Both the position numbers and the translations under genes were made by a program. A stretch of DNA of 39,479 nt from Anaerolineae bacterium. Its GTDB lineage: Bacteria > Chloroflexota > Anaerolineae > DRVO01. Below are positions 8,311-17,446 of this stretch, one piece after another. Location of the stretch: positions 1-39,479 of the forward strand of contig JABLXR010000037.1 in NCBI GenBank assembly GCA_013178015.1. The letters run 5' to 3'. How positions within the stretch are numbered: the stretch's first letter is position 1; each line of letters begins with the position of its first letter. The notes under the pieces were generated by a model, which saw nothing but the letters and a program-made list of their open reading frames with translations, was not told the DNA's origin and did not search any database.

Positions 8311-11193
8311 CTACAGTCGCGCCAGTGCCTGCTTCGCCACTGCCTCGGCGTGCCCGTCGCCGGAGGCCCGTGCCCGCGTCACACTGCGCTCCAGCCACTC
8401 TCGCGCCTGACCATGCTGCCCGTGGGAGGCCGCCAGCGACGCAGCATGGGATAGCAGCCACGTGACCGCGGGGGCATACCCGGAGCGCTCGGCGGCGGTG
8501 AGAGCGGCCTCCACGTCCTGCCTGGCGGCGAGTGGCCTGCCGCTGGCCCAGCCGGCCTGGGCCAGCAGAAGACGCGTCTCCACCATCCGCCTGAGATCGC
8601 CCCGTTGCTCGAAGATGGCCAGCGCCTCGCGCCCCAGGTGCGCGGCCTCGTGGTGGAGCCCGCGGGCAGTGGCGACGATGGCCATCCCGTTGTGGCAGAG
8701 GGCTTGGCCCCAGTGGTGGCCTAGGTCGGAGAAGATCGCCAGGGCCGTCTCGTACCCCACCCAGGCGGCTTCGTAGTCGTGCAGGCCGAGGTTAGCTGCG
8801 TCGGCCCACACCAACCTCGCCAGAGCCTCGGCCCAGCGATCGCCGGAGGCCCGGAAGATGCCCTGGCTGCGGCGGCACGATTCCAGGGCAGCCGCGGGCG
8901 ACGGTTCGGCGCCCACGCTATTCACCAGGAGGGCGAAGGCCACCTCTCTGCCATCCGGAAGCTCTTGGGCCAGCGACAGACTCTGCGCCCTCACCTCTGA
9001 CACCTGCTCCCTAGGGTATGACAGGACGGCCCGAAACCTCCCGGTCACTGCGAGCAGGAGGGCCAGGAGTGCCGCCGGCTCCTCGCCGGGGCGCTCACTC
9101 AGCTCCTTCCTGGCCGGCTCCATGGCGGCGCTGAAACTCCTAAGGCCCTCCTCCGGCCGCCCCAGCATCTCGTGGAACAGGGCCCAGGCCGCAGCGGCGC
9201 CGCGCACCAGCTCCCAGCCTCGGTTCGCCACGGCGTGGTCCCAGGCCGCCTCGAGGTCGGGCACCTCAGCTTGCAGCAAGGCTAGGGGGGTATCCTCGCC
9301 GCCGGCCATTAGCCCCGCGCCGACCTGGCGCAGCATCTCCAGGCAGTAGCGGCAGTGCTGCCCTCGTGCTTGCCTCTCATCGTCCGGGCTCAGGGCCAGC
9401 TTCTCGGCGGCATACTGCTTGACGACGGCATGCAGATGGTAGCGGCCGCCGTCGGCGTAGCTCAGGAGCGACTTGTCCACCAGCATCATCAGCATGGCGG
9501 GGCCCGCCGCGGCGATGGCATCCGCTGCCTCGCGGGTGAAGCCTGCTCGGAACACCGATAGCCGCGCCAGCGCCTGCTGTTCCTTCGGCAGCAGGAGGCT
9601 CCAGGACTGCTCGAACACCGCCCGCAGGCTACGATGGCGTTCGGGCGCGCCCCGCCAGACCCTAGAGGGAAAATCCAGATTGCGCTCCAGCTCGGCGGCT
9701 ATGTCCTCCACCGGCAGGGCGCGCACCCAGGCTGCCGCCATCTCCAGGCCCAGGGGCAGCCCCTCAACCAGGCGACAGACCCGCACAATGGCCGGCCACT
9801 GATCTGGCGTGGGCAGATAGCCGGCCACGTTCCTCCTGGCGGCGCCGAGGAAGAGGCGGCAAGCGGCGTAGTGCTCCGGTGCTTCCGGGCTGGGTGGACA
9901 GGCCAGCCCGCGGACCTCCAGCACCCACTCAGACATCAGGTTCAGGCGCTCGCGCGAAGTAACAAGCACCTTCACCTGGGGCGCCGAGGCGGTCAGCCGC
10001 TCCAGCAGGGGGGCGCTGTCCAGAAGGTGTTCCATGCCGTCCAGAACCACCAGCGCCTCCCGCGTCCGCAGGTGCTCCAGGAGACGGGTGACCTCATCGG
10101 CCTCGGCGGTCGGGCCGACCGCGGCAGCTCCCGGGACTCGGGTGGCGCTGGCGATGGCACCGGCGACGTGGTCGGCGCCGGGAAGGCTCTCCAATGGCAC
10201 CACCACCGCTCCGTCTCGGAAACGCTCGCTCATCTCATGGGCGGCCTCGAGGGCAAGGCGTGTCTTGCCCACTCCTCCCTGACCCAGCAGGGTGAGAAGG
10301 TGACAGTCCGGATCGGCCAGCAGGCGGGCGATCTCGGCCATCTCCCTCTCCCGGCCCACCAGAGGCGTGACCGGCGGCGGCGGTGGGGAGAATGGCCTGG
10401 CCCGAGCCGGTTCGGCCACCGGGACCGGCTCGACCGGTGCAGATGGGGCGGTGGCAGACAGGATCTGCTGGTAGAGGGCTTGGGTGGCCGGCTCGGGTTC
10501 GGCATCCAGCTCTCGCTGCAGCACCTGGGCGCACAGCTGGTACTGGCGAAGAGCAAGAGACCGCTGACCGGAGGCGAGGTAAGCGGCCATGGCGGAGCGG
10601 TGCGCCCGCTCGTCCAGGGGATCTACCTGAAGCCAGCGGAGGGCAGCGGACAGCGCACGGCCATGCTCGCCTCGGGACAAGGCGACCCGGGCCAGGGCTT
10701 CCAGCGCCTGCAGGAGCTCCCGGCGCAGGGCTTCGGCTTCCAGCAACTGCCAATCGTCGAACTCCTCGCTGCCGGCGAGGCTGAGGCCGGCGAGGAAGTC
10801 GGCCCGGTAGAGGTTCGCTGCTTCCTCCAGCAGGCCCAGCGTCTCCTCAGGCTTGCCGGCGTCGGACCGCCACTGCCTGATCAGGCGGCGGAACTCGACG
10901 ACGTCCACCGAGACCTGGGCAGTGTCCATCCTCACGGTCCGTCGGTCTACGTGGAGGTGCGGCTCGCCCAGGGCACGGCGCAGCTCCCAGAGCGAGTGGC
11001 GCAGGTAGGCCCGAGCCTGGTCCCGGTCGTAGTCGGGCCAGAGAAGGGCGGCCAGCCGGTCTCGTCCCACTTCGGTGGCGGTCGCTGCCAGATAGGCCAG
11101 GAGCGCCAGGGTGCGCTGCCTCGCCACCGGCGCTGGAGCAGAACCGGCCTCGATAGTAGGGTAGCCGAACAGCCGCACGGCGATCGGCGGCAT
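8311..11193 (-). CDS. SARP-type transcriptional activator with BTAD, NB-ARC ATPase and TPR domains
   Basis: A 960-residue regulator resembling AfsR/SARP-type activators. Residues 1-95 form a winged-helix DNA-binding domain (RLFGYPTIEAG, LAALLWPDYDRDQARAYLRHSLWELRR). Residues 95-250 are a bacterial transcriptional activation (BTAD) domain. Residues 275-560 are an NB-ARC/AAA-like ATPase with Walker A GQGGVGKT (304-311), Walker B region EALVVLDGMEHL, the sensor-like VLVTSRERL and a GLPLGLEMAA motif. The remainder is alpha-helical and TPR-like (repeated A-L-A and E-A-L patterns). The ATG at 11193 has a GGGAGGTC site. It is divergent from the ABC importer operon, which makes that operon a plausible target. 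Family call is firm; target and signal are inferred. Confidence 0.88.
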   Translation of the reverse strand: MPPIAVRLFGYPTIEAGSAPAPVARQRTLALLAYLAATATEVGRDRLAALLWPDYDRDQARAYLRHSLWELRRALGEPHLHVDRRTVRMDTAQVSVDVVEFRRLIRQWRSDAGKPEETLGLLEEAANLYRADFLAGLSLAGSEEFDDWQLLEAEALRRELLQALEALARVALSRGEHGRALSAALRWLQVDPLDERAHRSAMAAYLASGQRSLALRQYQLCAQVLQRELDAEPEPATQALYQQILSATAPSAPVEPVPVAEPARARPFSPPPPPVTPLVGREREMAEIARLLADPDCHLLTLLGQGGVGKTRLALEAAHEMSERFRDGAVVVPLESLPGADHVAGAIASATRVPGAAAVGPTAEADEVTRLLEHLRTREALVVLDGMEHLLDSAPLLERLTASAPQVKVLVTSRERLNLMSEWVLEVRGLACPPSPEAPEHYAACRLFLGAARRNVAGYLPTPDQWPAIVRVCRLVEGLPLGLEMAAAWVRALPVEDIAAELERNLDFPSRVWRGAPERHRSLRAVFEQSWSLLLPKEQQALARLSVFRAGFTREAADAIAAAGPAMLMMLVDKSLLSYADGGRYHLHAVVKQYAAEKLALSPDDERQARGQHCRYCLEMLRQVGAGLMAGGEDTPLALLQAEVPDLEAAWDHAVANRGWELVRGAAAAWALFHEMLGRPEEGLRSFSAAMEPARKELSERPGEEPAALLALLLAVTGRFRAVLSYPREQVSEVRAQSLSLAQELPDGREVAFALLVNSVGAEPSPAAALESCRRSQGIFRASGDRWAEALARLVWADAANLGLHDYEAAWVGYETALAIFSDLGHHWGQALCHNGMAIVATARGLHHEAAHLGREALAIFEQRGDLRRMVETRLLLAQAGWASGRPLAARQDVEAALTAAERSGYAPAVTWLLSHAASLAASHGQHGQAREWLERSVTRARASGDGHAEAVAKQALARL

Positions 11194-11251
11194 AGTGACC
11201 TCCCGGGGCTGGGTTGCGAGGCAGCGTGACGTTGGCCCGATCTCGTCTGGA

Positions 11252-11279
11252 ATGCTACTCCGGCTGGTGGCAAAGGCAA
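11252..11279 (-). promoter_or_regulatory. Possible promoter of the SARP regulator gene
   Basis: Read on the minus strand, TTGCCT (11279-11274), a 16-base spacer and TAGCAT (11257-11252) give four of six matches at each box. The distance to the ATG at 11193 is about 55 bases. Weak by sequence alone. Confidence 0.25.
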
Positions 11280-11397
11280 GCGCCGCTCTCTATCTTGCAG
11301 GAAGGGCCGAACGTGTGTGAGGGGGCGAATAAGCGACTGTGGTGACTTAGGCGCTGTGGCTCAGCCCTGCAACGCCCGGGCCGAAGTCATATGCCCC

Positions 11398-11426
11398 TTG
11401 ACACCCAACTCCCTATACCTTATTAA
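11398..11426 (+). promoter_or_regulatory. Sigma-70-like promoter of the sugar ABC operon
   Basis: A perfect TTGACA at 11398-11403, 17 bases, then TATTAA at 11421-11426. It stands in an unusually AT-rich pocket of an otherwise GC-rich region. A second, overlapping candidate is TTAAAC (11423-11428), 18 bases, TACAAT (11447-11452). The importer lipoprotein starts at 11515, leaving a leader of 55-80 bases. Confidence 0.6.
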
Positions 11427-11514
11427 ACTACGTACAGAATCCCTCTTACAATGGGAGTACCGCCACGGCATTCCTGGTTCGCCTTGTCTCCATCCCGTCC
11501 TTGAGGAGGAAGCC

Positions 11515-12882
11515 ATGGAGAATCGCAGACTCACGAGACGTACGGTGCTACAGGCCTTCGCTGCCGGGCTCACCGGTGCGCTGGGGGCTTCGCTGATCGC
11601 TTCTTGTGGTACTCCGGCCCCGGCGACGGAGCCGGAGCCCGGTGCGACGGCGGAGCCGGTGGAGGAGACCGCAGCAGGGCCAAAGGGAGAGCAGTTCAAG
11701 ATCGAGCTGCTGGTGGACTATCCTCAGGAATTCATCGACTGGGCCAAGGAGAACCTGGAGCCGCGGATCCAGGAGGAGTTCCCTGTCTCCGAGGTAGTCT
11801 ACATTCCGATCGACTGGGGCACTCTGAATGAGAAGTTGCTGACCTCCCGCGCTGCCGGAACGATGCCCGACATCGTCCGAGGGGGTTCGGGCGGCCCCGC
11901 GTCCTATGTCGAGGGGGACTACATCATCCCGGTGGACGACTACGTAGCCCAGTGGCCCGAGCACGAGGACTTCTACGAGGCCTCCTGGCAGGGTATCGTC
12001 TGGGAGGGAAAGCAGTGGGGCATCCCCATGCTGGGTGGCCCCCGGCACTGGTGCTACCGGAGCGACATCACCGATGAGGAGGGAGTCTCGATCTCCGATG
12101 ACTGGGATTGGGACGACTACATGCAGGCAGCCGTCGCCCTGACCAAGTTTGAGGGGAACAAGATCGTCCGCAAGGGCTCCTCCACCGGCCACGATGAGAT
12201 GGAGTGGACAGGACTGCTCTATTCGGCCGGGGGTAGCCTGTTCAAGGACGGCAGGTCGAACTTCGTGAGTGAAGAGGGGATCTGGGCTCTGGAGTGGATG
12301 GCTGAGCGCCGGGCCAAGGTAGCGCCCGCTGGAATGGCTCCCCTCGAGTCTATGGAGATTCCCTACTTCGCCATAGGGCTGGAAGTGATTGCCTACGGCC
12401 ACCCGGGCCTGCACGGCAAGAACGTCATCACCTACGCTCCGGACAAGATCGACTTCGTGGCCGTGCCTAAGCCGCCGATAAAGCAGAAGCGGGTCGCCCT
12501 GGTGAGCACCGATTGGGATGCCATCAGCAAGACCTGCAAGCACCCCGATGCGGCCTGGCGCTACATGACCCTGCAGGCGTCGGTGGACGCTATGGTGGTA
12601 GCCCAGGAGGCCTGGGGTGGCTTCCCACCCACTCGTCGAGGCGTGCTCGAGGTCGCTGAGTACTGCAAGCGAGAGGACGTCAAGAAGGTTACCCAGAACC
12701 TCGACGAGTTTGGCCTGACCTACCCGACGGTTCCCAAGGCCTCGCTCCTGCGGCGCAAGATCCTTCTGTCGGAGTGCGAAGCTGCCTGCCTGGGGGTCAA
12801 GACCGCGGAACAGGCACTGACGGATGCGGCAGCTGAGTGGGACAAAGAGCTGGAAGCGATGGGCTGGTCGCACACCTGGTAG
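11515..12882 (+). CDS. ABC transporter extracellular solute-binding lipoprotein (sugar type)
   Basis: A 455-residue substrate-binding protein of the family 1 extracellular type, which captures sugars outside the membrane. The start ATG at 11515 follows GAGGAGGAAGCC; upstream in-frame codons are ignored. The N-terminus has twin arginines (RRLTRRTVLQAFAAG) and a lipobox LIASC, so it is probably a Tat-routed or Sec lipoprotein. A Glu/Pro/Ala linker follows (TPAPATEPEPGATAEP). The mature part has typical segments: TMPDIVRGGSG, PVDDYVAQWP and ISDDWDWDDYMQAAVAL, with VALVSTDWDAISKTCKHPDAAWRYM near the C-terminus. It is followed by two permease genes but no ATPase gene. The sugar cannot be named. 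Confidence 0.9.
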   Translation: MENRRLTRRTVLQAFAAGLTGALGASLIASCGTPAPATEPEPGATAEPVEETAAGPKGEQFKIELLVDYPQEFIDWAKENLEPRIQEEFPVSEVVYIPIDWGTLNEKLLTSRAAGTMPDIVRGGSGGPASYVEGDYIIPVDDYVAQWPEHEDFYEASWQGIVWEGKQWGIPMLGGPRHWCYRSDITDEEGVSISDDWDWDDYMQAAVALTKFEGNKIVRKGSSTGHDEMEWTGLLYSAGGSLFKDGRSNFVSEEGIWALEWMAERRAKVAPAGMAPLESMEIPYFAIGLEVIAYGHPGLHGKNVITYAPDKIDFVAVPKPPIKQKRVALVSTDWDAISKTCKHPDAAWRYMTLQASVDAMVVAQEAWGGFPPTRRGVLEVAEYCKREDVKKVTQNLDEFGLTYPTVPKASLLRRKILLSECEAACLGVKTAEQALTDAAAEWDKELEAMGWSHTW

Positions 12883-12923
12883 GAATCTAGCTGCGGATTG
12901 GCAACGCGACGCGTGGTGCGCAA

Positions 12924-12963
12924 CACGTGACGCGCGGCCAGACAAGACGCCGCGCGTCACGTG
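12924..12963 (+). promoter_or_regulatory. Perfect 15-bp intercistronic hairpin between binding-protein and permease genes
   Basis: Arms 12924-12938 and 12949-12963 are perfectly complementary (arm cacgtgacgcgcggc) around a 10-base loop. It sits 41 bases after the lipoprotein stop and 48 before the permease ATG. Hairpins in this place in other importer operons stabilise the binding-protein mRNA or partly terminate transcription, giving an excess of binding protein. It has no T-run. Related acgcgtg words occur just upstream, so it may also belong to a repeat family. Confidence 0.6.
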
Positions 12964-13011
12964 CTACCGATCGGGCATCAGCTCCCGCGCATTGCGCAAG
13001 GAGGGAACGGG

Positions 13012-13974
13012 ATGGCGTTGGCACCGGCACGGGCTGCCACTGATCACCGCACACTACCGGCGACCAGATGGAAGGCCATCAAGAGCGAGGCGTGGGGGCT
13101 TGGCCTGGCTTCGCCCTGGATCGTTGGGTTCCTGCTATTCACTCTGGGCCCTTTCTTAGCTTCGCTGTACTTCGGCTTTACCAACTACGACGCCATACGC
13201 CCCCCTGTCTGGATCGGCCTGGGGAACTACCGGCGCATGCTCTTCGAGGACAAGCACTTCTGGCTGTCCTTCAACAACACCCTCTACTACACCGTTCTGA
13301 GCGTCCCCCTACGCCTGGTGCTGGCTCTGTTCATCGCCGTGCTCCTGAACCAGGGTCTTCCGGGCCAGAATCTGTTGCGTACCGCCTACTACATGCCTTC
13401 TGTCGTCTCTGGTGTGGCGGCCTCCATGCTCTGGCTCTGGCTGTTTGACCCTACCATCGGACTCATCAACACTTTCCTATCTTGGTTCGGCATCAATGGC
13501 CCAGCCTGGCTCATGGACCCACACTGGTCCAAGCCAGCGCTTGTGCTCATGAGCATGTGGGGGATCGGCCCGCAGATGGTGATTTTCCTCGCTGGCCTGC
13601 AGGGCGTTCCCCAGGAGCTCTACGAAGCTGCTGAGGTGGACGGATCAGGGTGGCTCAGACGCATCCGACACATAACTATTCCTCTCATCACGCCCAGCAT
13701 CTTTTTCAATAGCGTCATGGGCGTGATCGGATCGTTCCAGGTCTTCACCGCCGCCTATGTCATGACGGCGGGGGGACCGGCCAATTCCACCCTCTTCTAC
13801 GTTCTGTATCTATTCTGGAACGCCTTCAGCTACTTCCGCATGGGTTACGCTTCCGCCCTCGCCTGGGTGCTGTTCTTCGTCATCTCAGTGCTGACGGTGA
13901 TTCAGTTCCGAATGGCCGGGCGCTGGGTGTACTACGAGGCCGGTCCGGCGGCCGGCAGGCAGGTGGCGGTATGA
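13012..13974 (+). CDS. ABC sugar transporter permease (MalF/UgpA type)
   Basis: Inner-membrane permease, 320 residues, about six membrane segments starting with SPWIVGFLLFTLGPFLASLYFG. The EAA motif that contacts the ATPase is YEAAEVDGSGWLRRIRHITIPLITPSI in outline (Glu-Ala-Ala then Asp-Gly nearby). The ATG at 13012 follows an AAGGAGG site and is preferred over the in-frame GTG at 12961, which lies within the hairpin. It overlaps the next permease by four bases (ATGA). Confidence 0.9.
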   Translation: MALAPARAATDHRTLPATRWKAIKSEAWGLGLASPWIVGFLLFTLGPFLASLYFGFTNYDAIRPPVWIGLGNYRRMLFEDKHFWLSFNNTLYYTVLSVPLRLVLALFIAVLLNQGLPGQNLLRTAYYMPSVVSGVAASMLWLWLFDPTIGLINTFLSWFGINGPAWLMDPHWSKPALVLMSMWGIGPQMVIFLAGLQGVPQELYEAAEVDGSGWLRRIRHITIPLITPSIFFNSVMGVIGSFQVFTAAYVMTAGGPANSTLFYVLYLFWNAFSYFRMGYASALAWVLFFVISVLTVIQFRMAGRWVYYEAGPAAGRQVAV

Positions 13975-14924
13975 GCCAGCCTACTGCTGCATCGAGAGAC
14001 GTAGGCGCACAGATCGGAGGTGGCCGCGTGCAGAGATCGCTGAGCTGGAGCGGCCAGCGACTGGGGATCTGGCGGGAGGGGCGGCTCCGGGTCCCGGTAC
14101 TCATCAGGGTGGCATGGCGCACGCTTCTCTTAGTGGCTCTGGTGGCGGGCAGTATCACATTCGTGCTGCCGTTTGCCTGGATGGTGTCCACGTCGCTCAA
14201 GACACCGCCGCAGGTCTGGGTGCAACCCCCGGTGTGGATACCTGACCCAGTAGAGTTCCAGAACTACGTCAAGGCCTGGACGGTGGTGCCGACTCCCACG
14301 TACCTGAAGAACACCCTGGTGATCACTGGCTTCTCTCTGGTGGGGCACGTGCTCAGTTCGGCCCTGGTAGCCTACTCCTTTGCTCGCCTCCGCTGGCGCC
14401 TGCGAGAGCCATTATTCGCTGTCCTCATCGCCACCATGATGCTCCCTTACCAGGTCACCATGATCCCTGTGTTTCTGCTGTTCAACAAGATCGGCTGGGT
14501 AAACACGCTCAAGCCACTGATCGTTCCCGCCTTCTTCGGGGCTGCGTTCTACATTTTCCTCCTGCGCCAGTTCTTTCTCACCATTCCGGTGGAGCTGGAC
14601 GAGGCAGCTATCATGGACGGGGCCAACCCCCTCACCATCTGGTGGAAGATCATGCTCCCCTTGGCGCAGCCGGCGCTGGGGGCGGTGGGCATCTTCTCCT
14701 TCATGGGACATTGGAATGACTTCGTGGGGCCGCTGATCTACCTCAACAGCACCGACAAGTGGACCCTGGCCCTGGGAGTGATCGCGTTCCGGCTGCAGTA
14801 CACCACCAACTGGGAACAACTCATGGCCTATTCCACCATGATCATGCTCCCCTGCCTACTGGTGTACCTATTCTTCCAGCGCTATTTCATCCAGGGTATC
14901 GTCTTCTCTGGGCTCAAGGGATGA
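13971..14924 (+). CDS. ABC sugar transporter permease (MalG/UgpE type)
   Basis: Second inner-membrane permease, 317 residues, with an N-terminal cytoplasmic extension of about 45 residues before the first membrane segment (TLLLVALVAGSITFVLPFAW). The family phrase MVSTSLKTPPQVW follows it, and the EAA motif is DEAAIMDGANPLTIWWKIMLP. The start overlaps the upstream permease stop by four bases, so the two are translationally coupled. As is common for this importer class, the ATPase subunit is not in the operon and is probably a shared MsmK/UgpC-like protein elsewhere. Confidence 0.9.
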   Translation: MSQPTAASRDVGAQIGGGRVQRSLSWSGQRLGIWREGRLRVPVLIRVAWRTLLLVALVAGSITFVLPFAWMVSTSLKTPPQVWVQPPVWIPDPVEFQNYVKAWTVVPTPTYLKNTLVITGFSLVGHVLSSALVAYSFARLRWRLREPLFAVLIATMMLPYQVTMIPVFLLFNKIGWVNTLKPLIVPAFFGAAFYIFLLRQFFLTIPVELDEAAIMDGANPLTIWWKIMLPLAQPALGAVGIFSFMGHWNDFVGPLIYLNSTDKWTLALGVIAFRLQYTTNWEQLMAYSTMIMLPCLLVYLFFQRYFIQGIVFSGLKG

Positions 14925-14985
14925 AGCGAACGCCACGCAACCGCGCGGTTGGCGGAGAAGGCGGAGAGAAGAGGCAAGGAACGTA

Positions 14986-15023
14986 GGGGCGAACCTTGTG
15001 TTCGCCCGCCTTGTGTTCGCCCC
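14986..15023 (+). repeat. Hairpin with internal direct repeats after the importer operon
   Basis: The 9-bp arms ggggcgaac (14986-14994) and gttcgcccc (15015-15023) pair perfectly. Between and overlapping them the word cttgtgttcgccc occurs twice, so alternative pairings exist. It lies between the second permease and the DUF3604 gene and could attenuate transcription or be a dispersed intergenic repeat. Confidence 0.45.
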
Positions 15024-15067
15024 TTTCGCCTGCGCCCGCTGATTCCTACTGAGGGCGCAGTCACCAG

Positions 15068-17446
15068 ATGAGGGAGCACAGCAACTTGGCCGAACCGCAC
15101 CGCATGACCCAGGAAGAGCAGATCGGGATCGAGTGTGCTTCGCGGGAACTGGGAGCTTGCCGCGATCTTCAGGGTCGTTTCTGGGTGGCCTGGATATCCC
15201 ACTTGGAGGGCGCCGACAACGTCGTAGCTCGCTCCTGGGACCAGACGGGGCCGGGGAGCACGCATCCGGTGAGCCTGGCGCCGGGCCAGTACATCAACCC
15301 GGCGGCGGTGGCCACCCCCGAGGGGCCGCTGTTCTTGTGGCGGTCTTTCGCTGGCGGGCGCTGGTGCGTCCTTACCCGCCGGCTTAGGGACGGCCTTTGG
15401 CAGGAGGACATCACCCTCTGCCCGGACGCCGGCGACGTGCACGGCTTCGCCGCCGCGGTGGAGCCGACGGGCTCCGTCCTGGTGGCCGCTGTGACTGCGG
15501 GCGAACCCGAGGTCCGCCCCTATGCCTTGCGCTGCGCCCGCCTGCGCGAAGGGGGCTGGGAGACCCCTGTGACCGTGGTAGAAAGCGGCGATCCACTCTA
15601 TCGTCCGTCTTTGGCAGCAGCACCGGATGGAACCGCCTGGCTGGCCTGGGATGCCTACACCGAGGAGCACGGCTACCAGGTGTACGCCTGTCGCCGCCGC
15701 AATGGTGCGTGGGAGCGGCCCCAGCAGGTCAGCCGAGGGGAGGAGTGGCAGCTCCTGCCCTGGCTTGCCTGTGACGCGGCCGGGCGCCCCTACCTGGCCT
15801 GGCTGGTGTCCCAGAGGGTAAGGGACGAGCACGGCGTCGTGGATCACTGGCCCTGGCTGGCCTTCGCCTCGTATCAAAGCGGGGTCTGGGAACCGATGGG
15901 CGATCCCCGAGTGATGGGTCCGGTGCCCGGGGTAGTCGAGTCGCTGGCGCAAGGTCTACTGGCCGACCGAAGCTACATGGGCTACTACGGCCGGCGGCGT
16001 CATCCCATGCTGGTGGCCCACCAGGGCGGGGTCTGGCTCCTGTGGGAGCGCAAGCTCCGCGAGGACTTCGACACTGCCAACTGGGGTGTCCTATGTGCTC
16101 GGCGCTACGCCGACCGCGGCTGGGGCGCTGCAGTCGAGCTTCACCGGGGCGGTGTGTGCTACCAGGTGAGCCCGGATGCTACCGCCGAGGATGGCCACAT
16201 CTGGATCGCCTATAAGGGTGATCCCAGGAAGCACTCGCCGGTGGCCCACGGCGACATCCTGGCGAGCCCGGTGGGGTTGGCGGAGGACGAGGTACACCAG
16301 AGCTGGCTCCTGGAGACCTGGCACCGGTGGAGGCCGTTGCCTCCGAGGGAGGCGGTCGCCACCGAGGCCCGCCCCACTGTCGAGCACCAGGGCCGGCGAC
16401 TGCAGCTGTTCTGGGGTGACTTGCACTGCCACAGCTTCCAGTCTCCCGACGCCGAGGGGGAACTGGACGAACTCCTGACCTATGCTCGCGACGTGGCCGG
16501 GCTAGACTTCTGCGCCCTGGCCGACAACGACTGGTACCCCAACAACATCCTCACCGCCGGCATGTGGCAGGAGATACAGTCCGTCGCGGCCCGCTTCACT
16601 CAGGCGGGCCGGTTCCTGGCCTTTCCCGGCTTCGAGTGGACCTTCCACGGGCCGCCCACCGACCGCTGGAACCACCGTATCGTCCTCTACCAGGGGCCCG
16701 GCGGCCAGGTCTTCCGCCGGGTAGAGCCCTCCGGCCGGGACGTGGACTCCTTCGTGCGCTCGCTCTGTGGCACCGATGCCCTGGCTCACGCCCACCACAA
16801 GTCCTGGAGCGTCATCTGCGAGGCGTTCGACCGCAACGTGGAGGTCTGCTCCGGCTGGCAGGTGCACACGCCCGACCTGAGCGAGGTGATGGTACACCTG
16901 GCGGCAGGGCACCGGATTGGCTTCGCCGGCAGCAGCGACGGGCATCGCTACGTTCCCGGTCACGGGGGCGGGCTGGTGGGGGTATGGGCGGAGGAACTCA
17001 CGCCTGCGGCCATCTTCGAGGCCCTCCGGGCCCGGCGCAACTACGCCACCACCGGCTCGCGCGTGGCCATCCGGTTCGGTGTCTCCGGGTTCCTCATGGG
17101 CGAGGAGGGGTCGTTGGTGGAGCCGGCGCCGATAAGCCACGGCTGGGGAGGCTGGAGTAACGAGGCCCAGTCCGCCCAGAGGCCACGGGTTGTGGTTGAG
17201 GTGGAGTCTCCGCGCGACCTGGTCGCGGTCGACATCTTCCGCGACGGAGCGCCAATCCACTCCGCGGCGGCGAATGAGCGGCGACAGCTATCGCTGGACT
17301 GGGTGGACGAGCACGCTGCGCCCGGGACGCACTACTACCACCTCCGCGTACGTCTCGAGGGCGAAACGCCCGTGCTCCCGCACAACAGCGCTCCGGCGGA
17401 GGGGAACCTGGCCTGGTCCAGCCCGGTGTGGGTGCGCGTGGGGTAA
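15068..17446 (+). CDS. DUF3604-like/PHP-fold protein with N-terminal beta-propeller-like region
   Basis: A 792-residue protein in two parts. Residues 1 to about 430 contain repeated 'aaapDGtawLAWd' and 'GrpYLAWl' blades, resembling BNR/sialidase-type propeller repeats. From about residue 446 the text LFWGDLHCHSFQSPDAEGELD, then LDFCALADND, FPGFEW, AHAHHKSW, GFAGSSDGHR and ARRNYATTGSR is the DUF3604/PHP metal-hydrolase pattern with its His/Asp metal ligands. A beta-sandwich tail ends it. No signal peptide is visible. Start chosen at the ATG at 15068; its ribosome binding site is weak, and a second ATG lies at codon 13. It follows the sugar importer on the same strand (143-bp gap with a hairpin). 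The reaction is unknown; members of this family are found in polysaccharide-use loci. Confidence 0.85.
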   Translation: MREHSNLAEPHRMTQEEQIGIECASRELGACRDLQGRFWVAWISHLEGADNVVARSWDQTGPGSTHPVSLAPGQYINPAAVATPEGPLFLWRSFAGGRWCVLTRRLRDGLWQEDITLCPDAGDVHGFAAAVEPTGSVLVAAVTAGEPEVRPYALRCARLREGGWETPVTVVESGDPLYRPSLAAAPDGTAWLAWDAYTEEHGYQVYACRRRNGAWERPQQVSRGEEWQLLPWLACDAAGRPYLAWLVSQRVRDEHGVVDHWPWLAFASYQSGVWEPMGDPRVMGPVPGVVESLAQGLLADRSYMGYYGRRRHPMLVAHQGGVWLLWERKLREDFDTANWGVLCARRYADRGWGAAVELHRGGVCYQVSPDATAEDGHIWIAYKGDPRKHSPVAHGDILASPVGLAEDEVHQSWLLETWHRWRPLPPREAVATEARPTVEHQGRRLQLFWGDLHCHSFQSPDAEGELDELLTYARDVAGLDFCALADNDWYPNNILTAGMWQEIQSVAARFTQAGRFLAFPGFEWTFHGPPTDRWNHRIVLYQGPGGQVFRRVEPSGRDVDSFVRSLCGTDALAHAHHKSWSVICEAFDRNVEVCSGWQVHTPDLSEVMVHLAAGHRIGFAGSSDGHRYVPGHGGGLVGVWAEELTPAAIFEALRARRNYATTGSRVAIRFGVSGFLMGEEGSLVEPAPISHGWGGWSNEAQSAQRPRVVVEVESPRDLVAVDIFRDGAPIHSAAANERRQLSLDWVDEHAAPGTHYYHLRVRLEGETPVLPHNSAPAEGNLAWSSPVWVRVG

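Noticed and set aside
9634-11229. 531-residue plus-strand ORF
   Set aside because: Shadow of the SARP/NB-ARC regulator; no motif and biased Gly/Gln composition.
11548-12960. 470-residue minus-strand ORF
   Set aside because: Shadow of the solute-binding protein gene, which has signal sequence, lipobox and family motifs.
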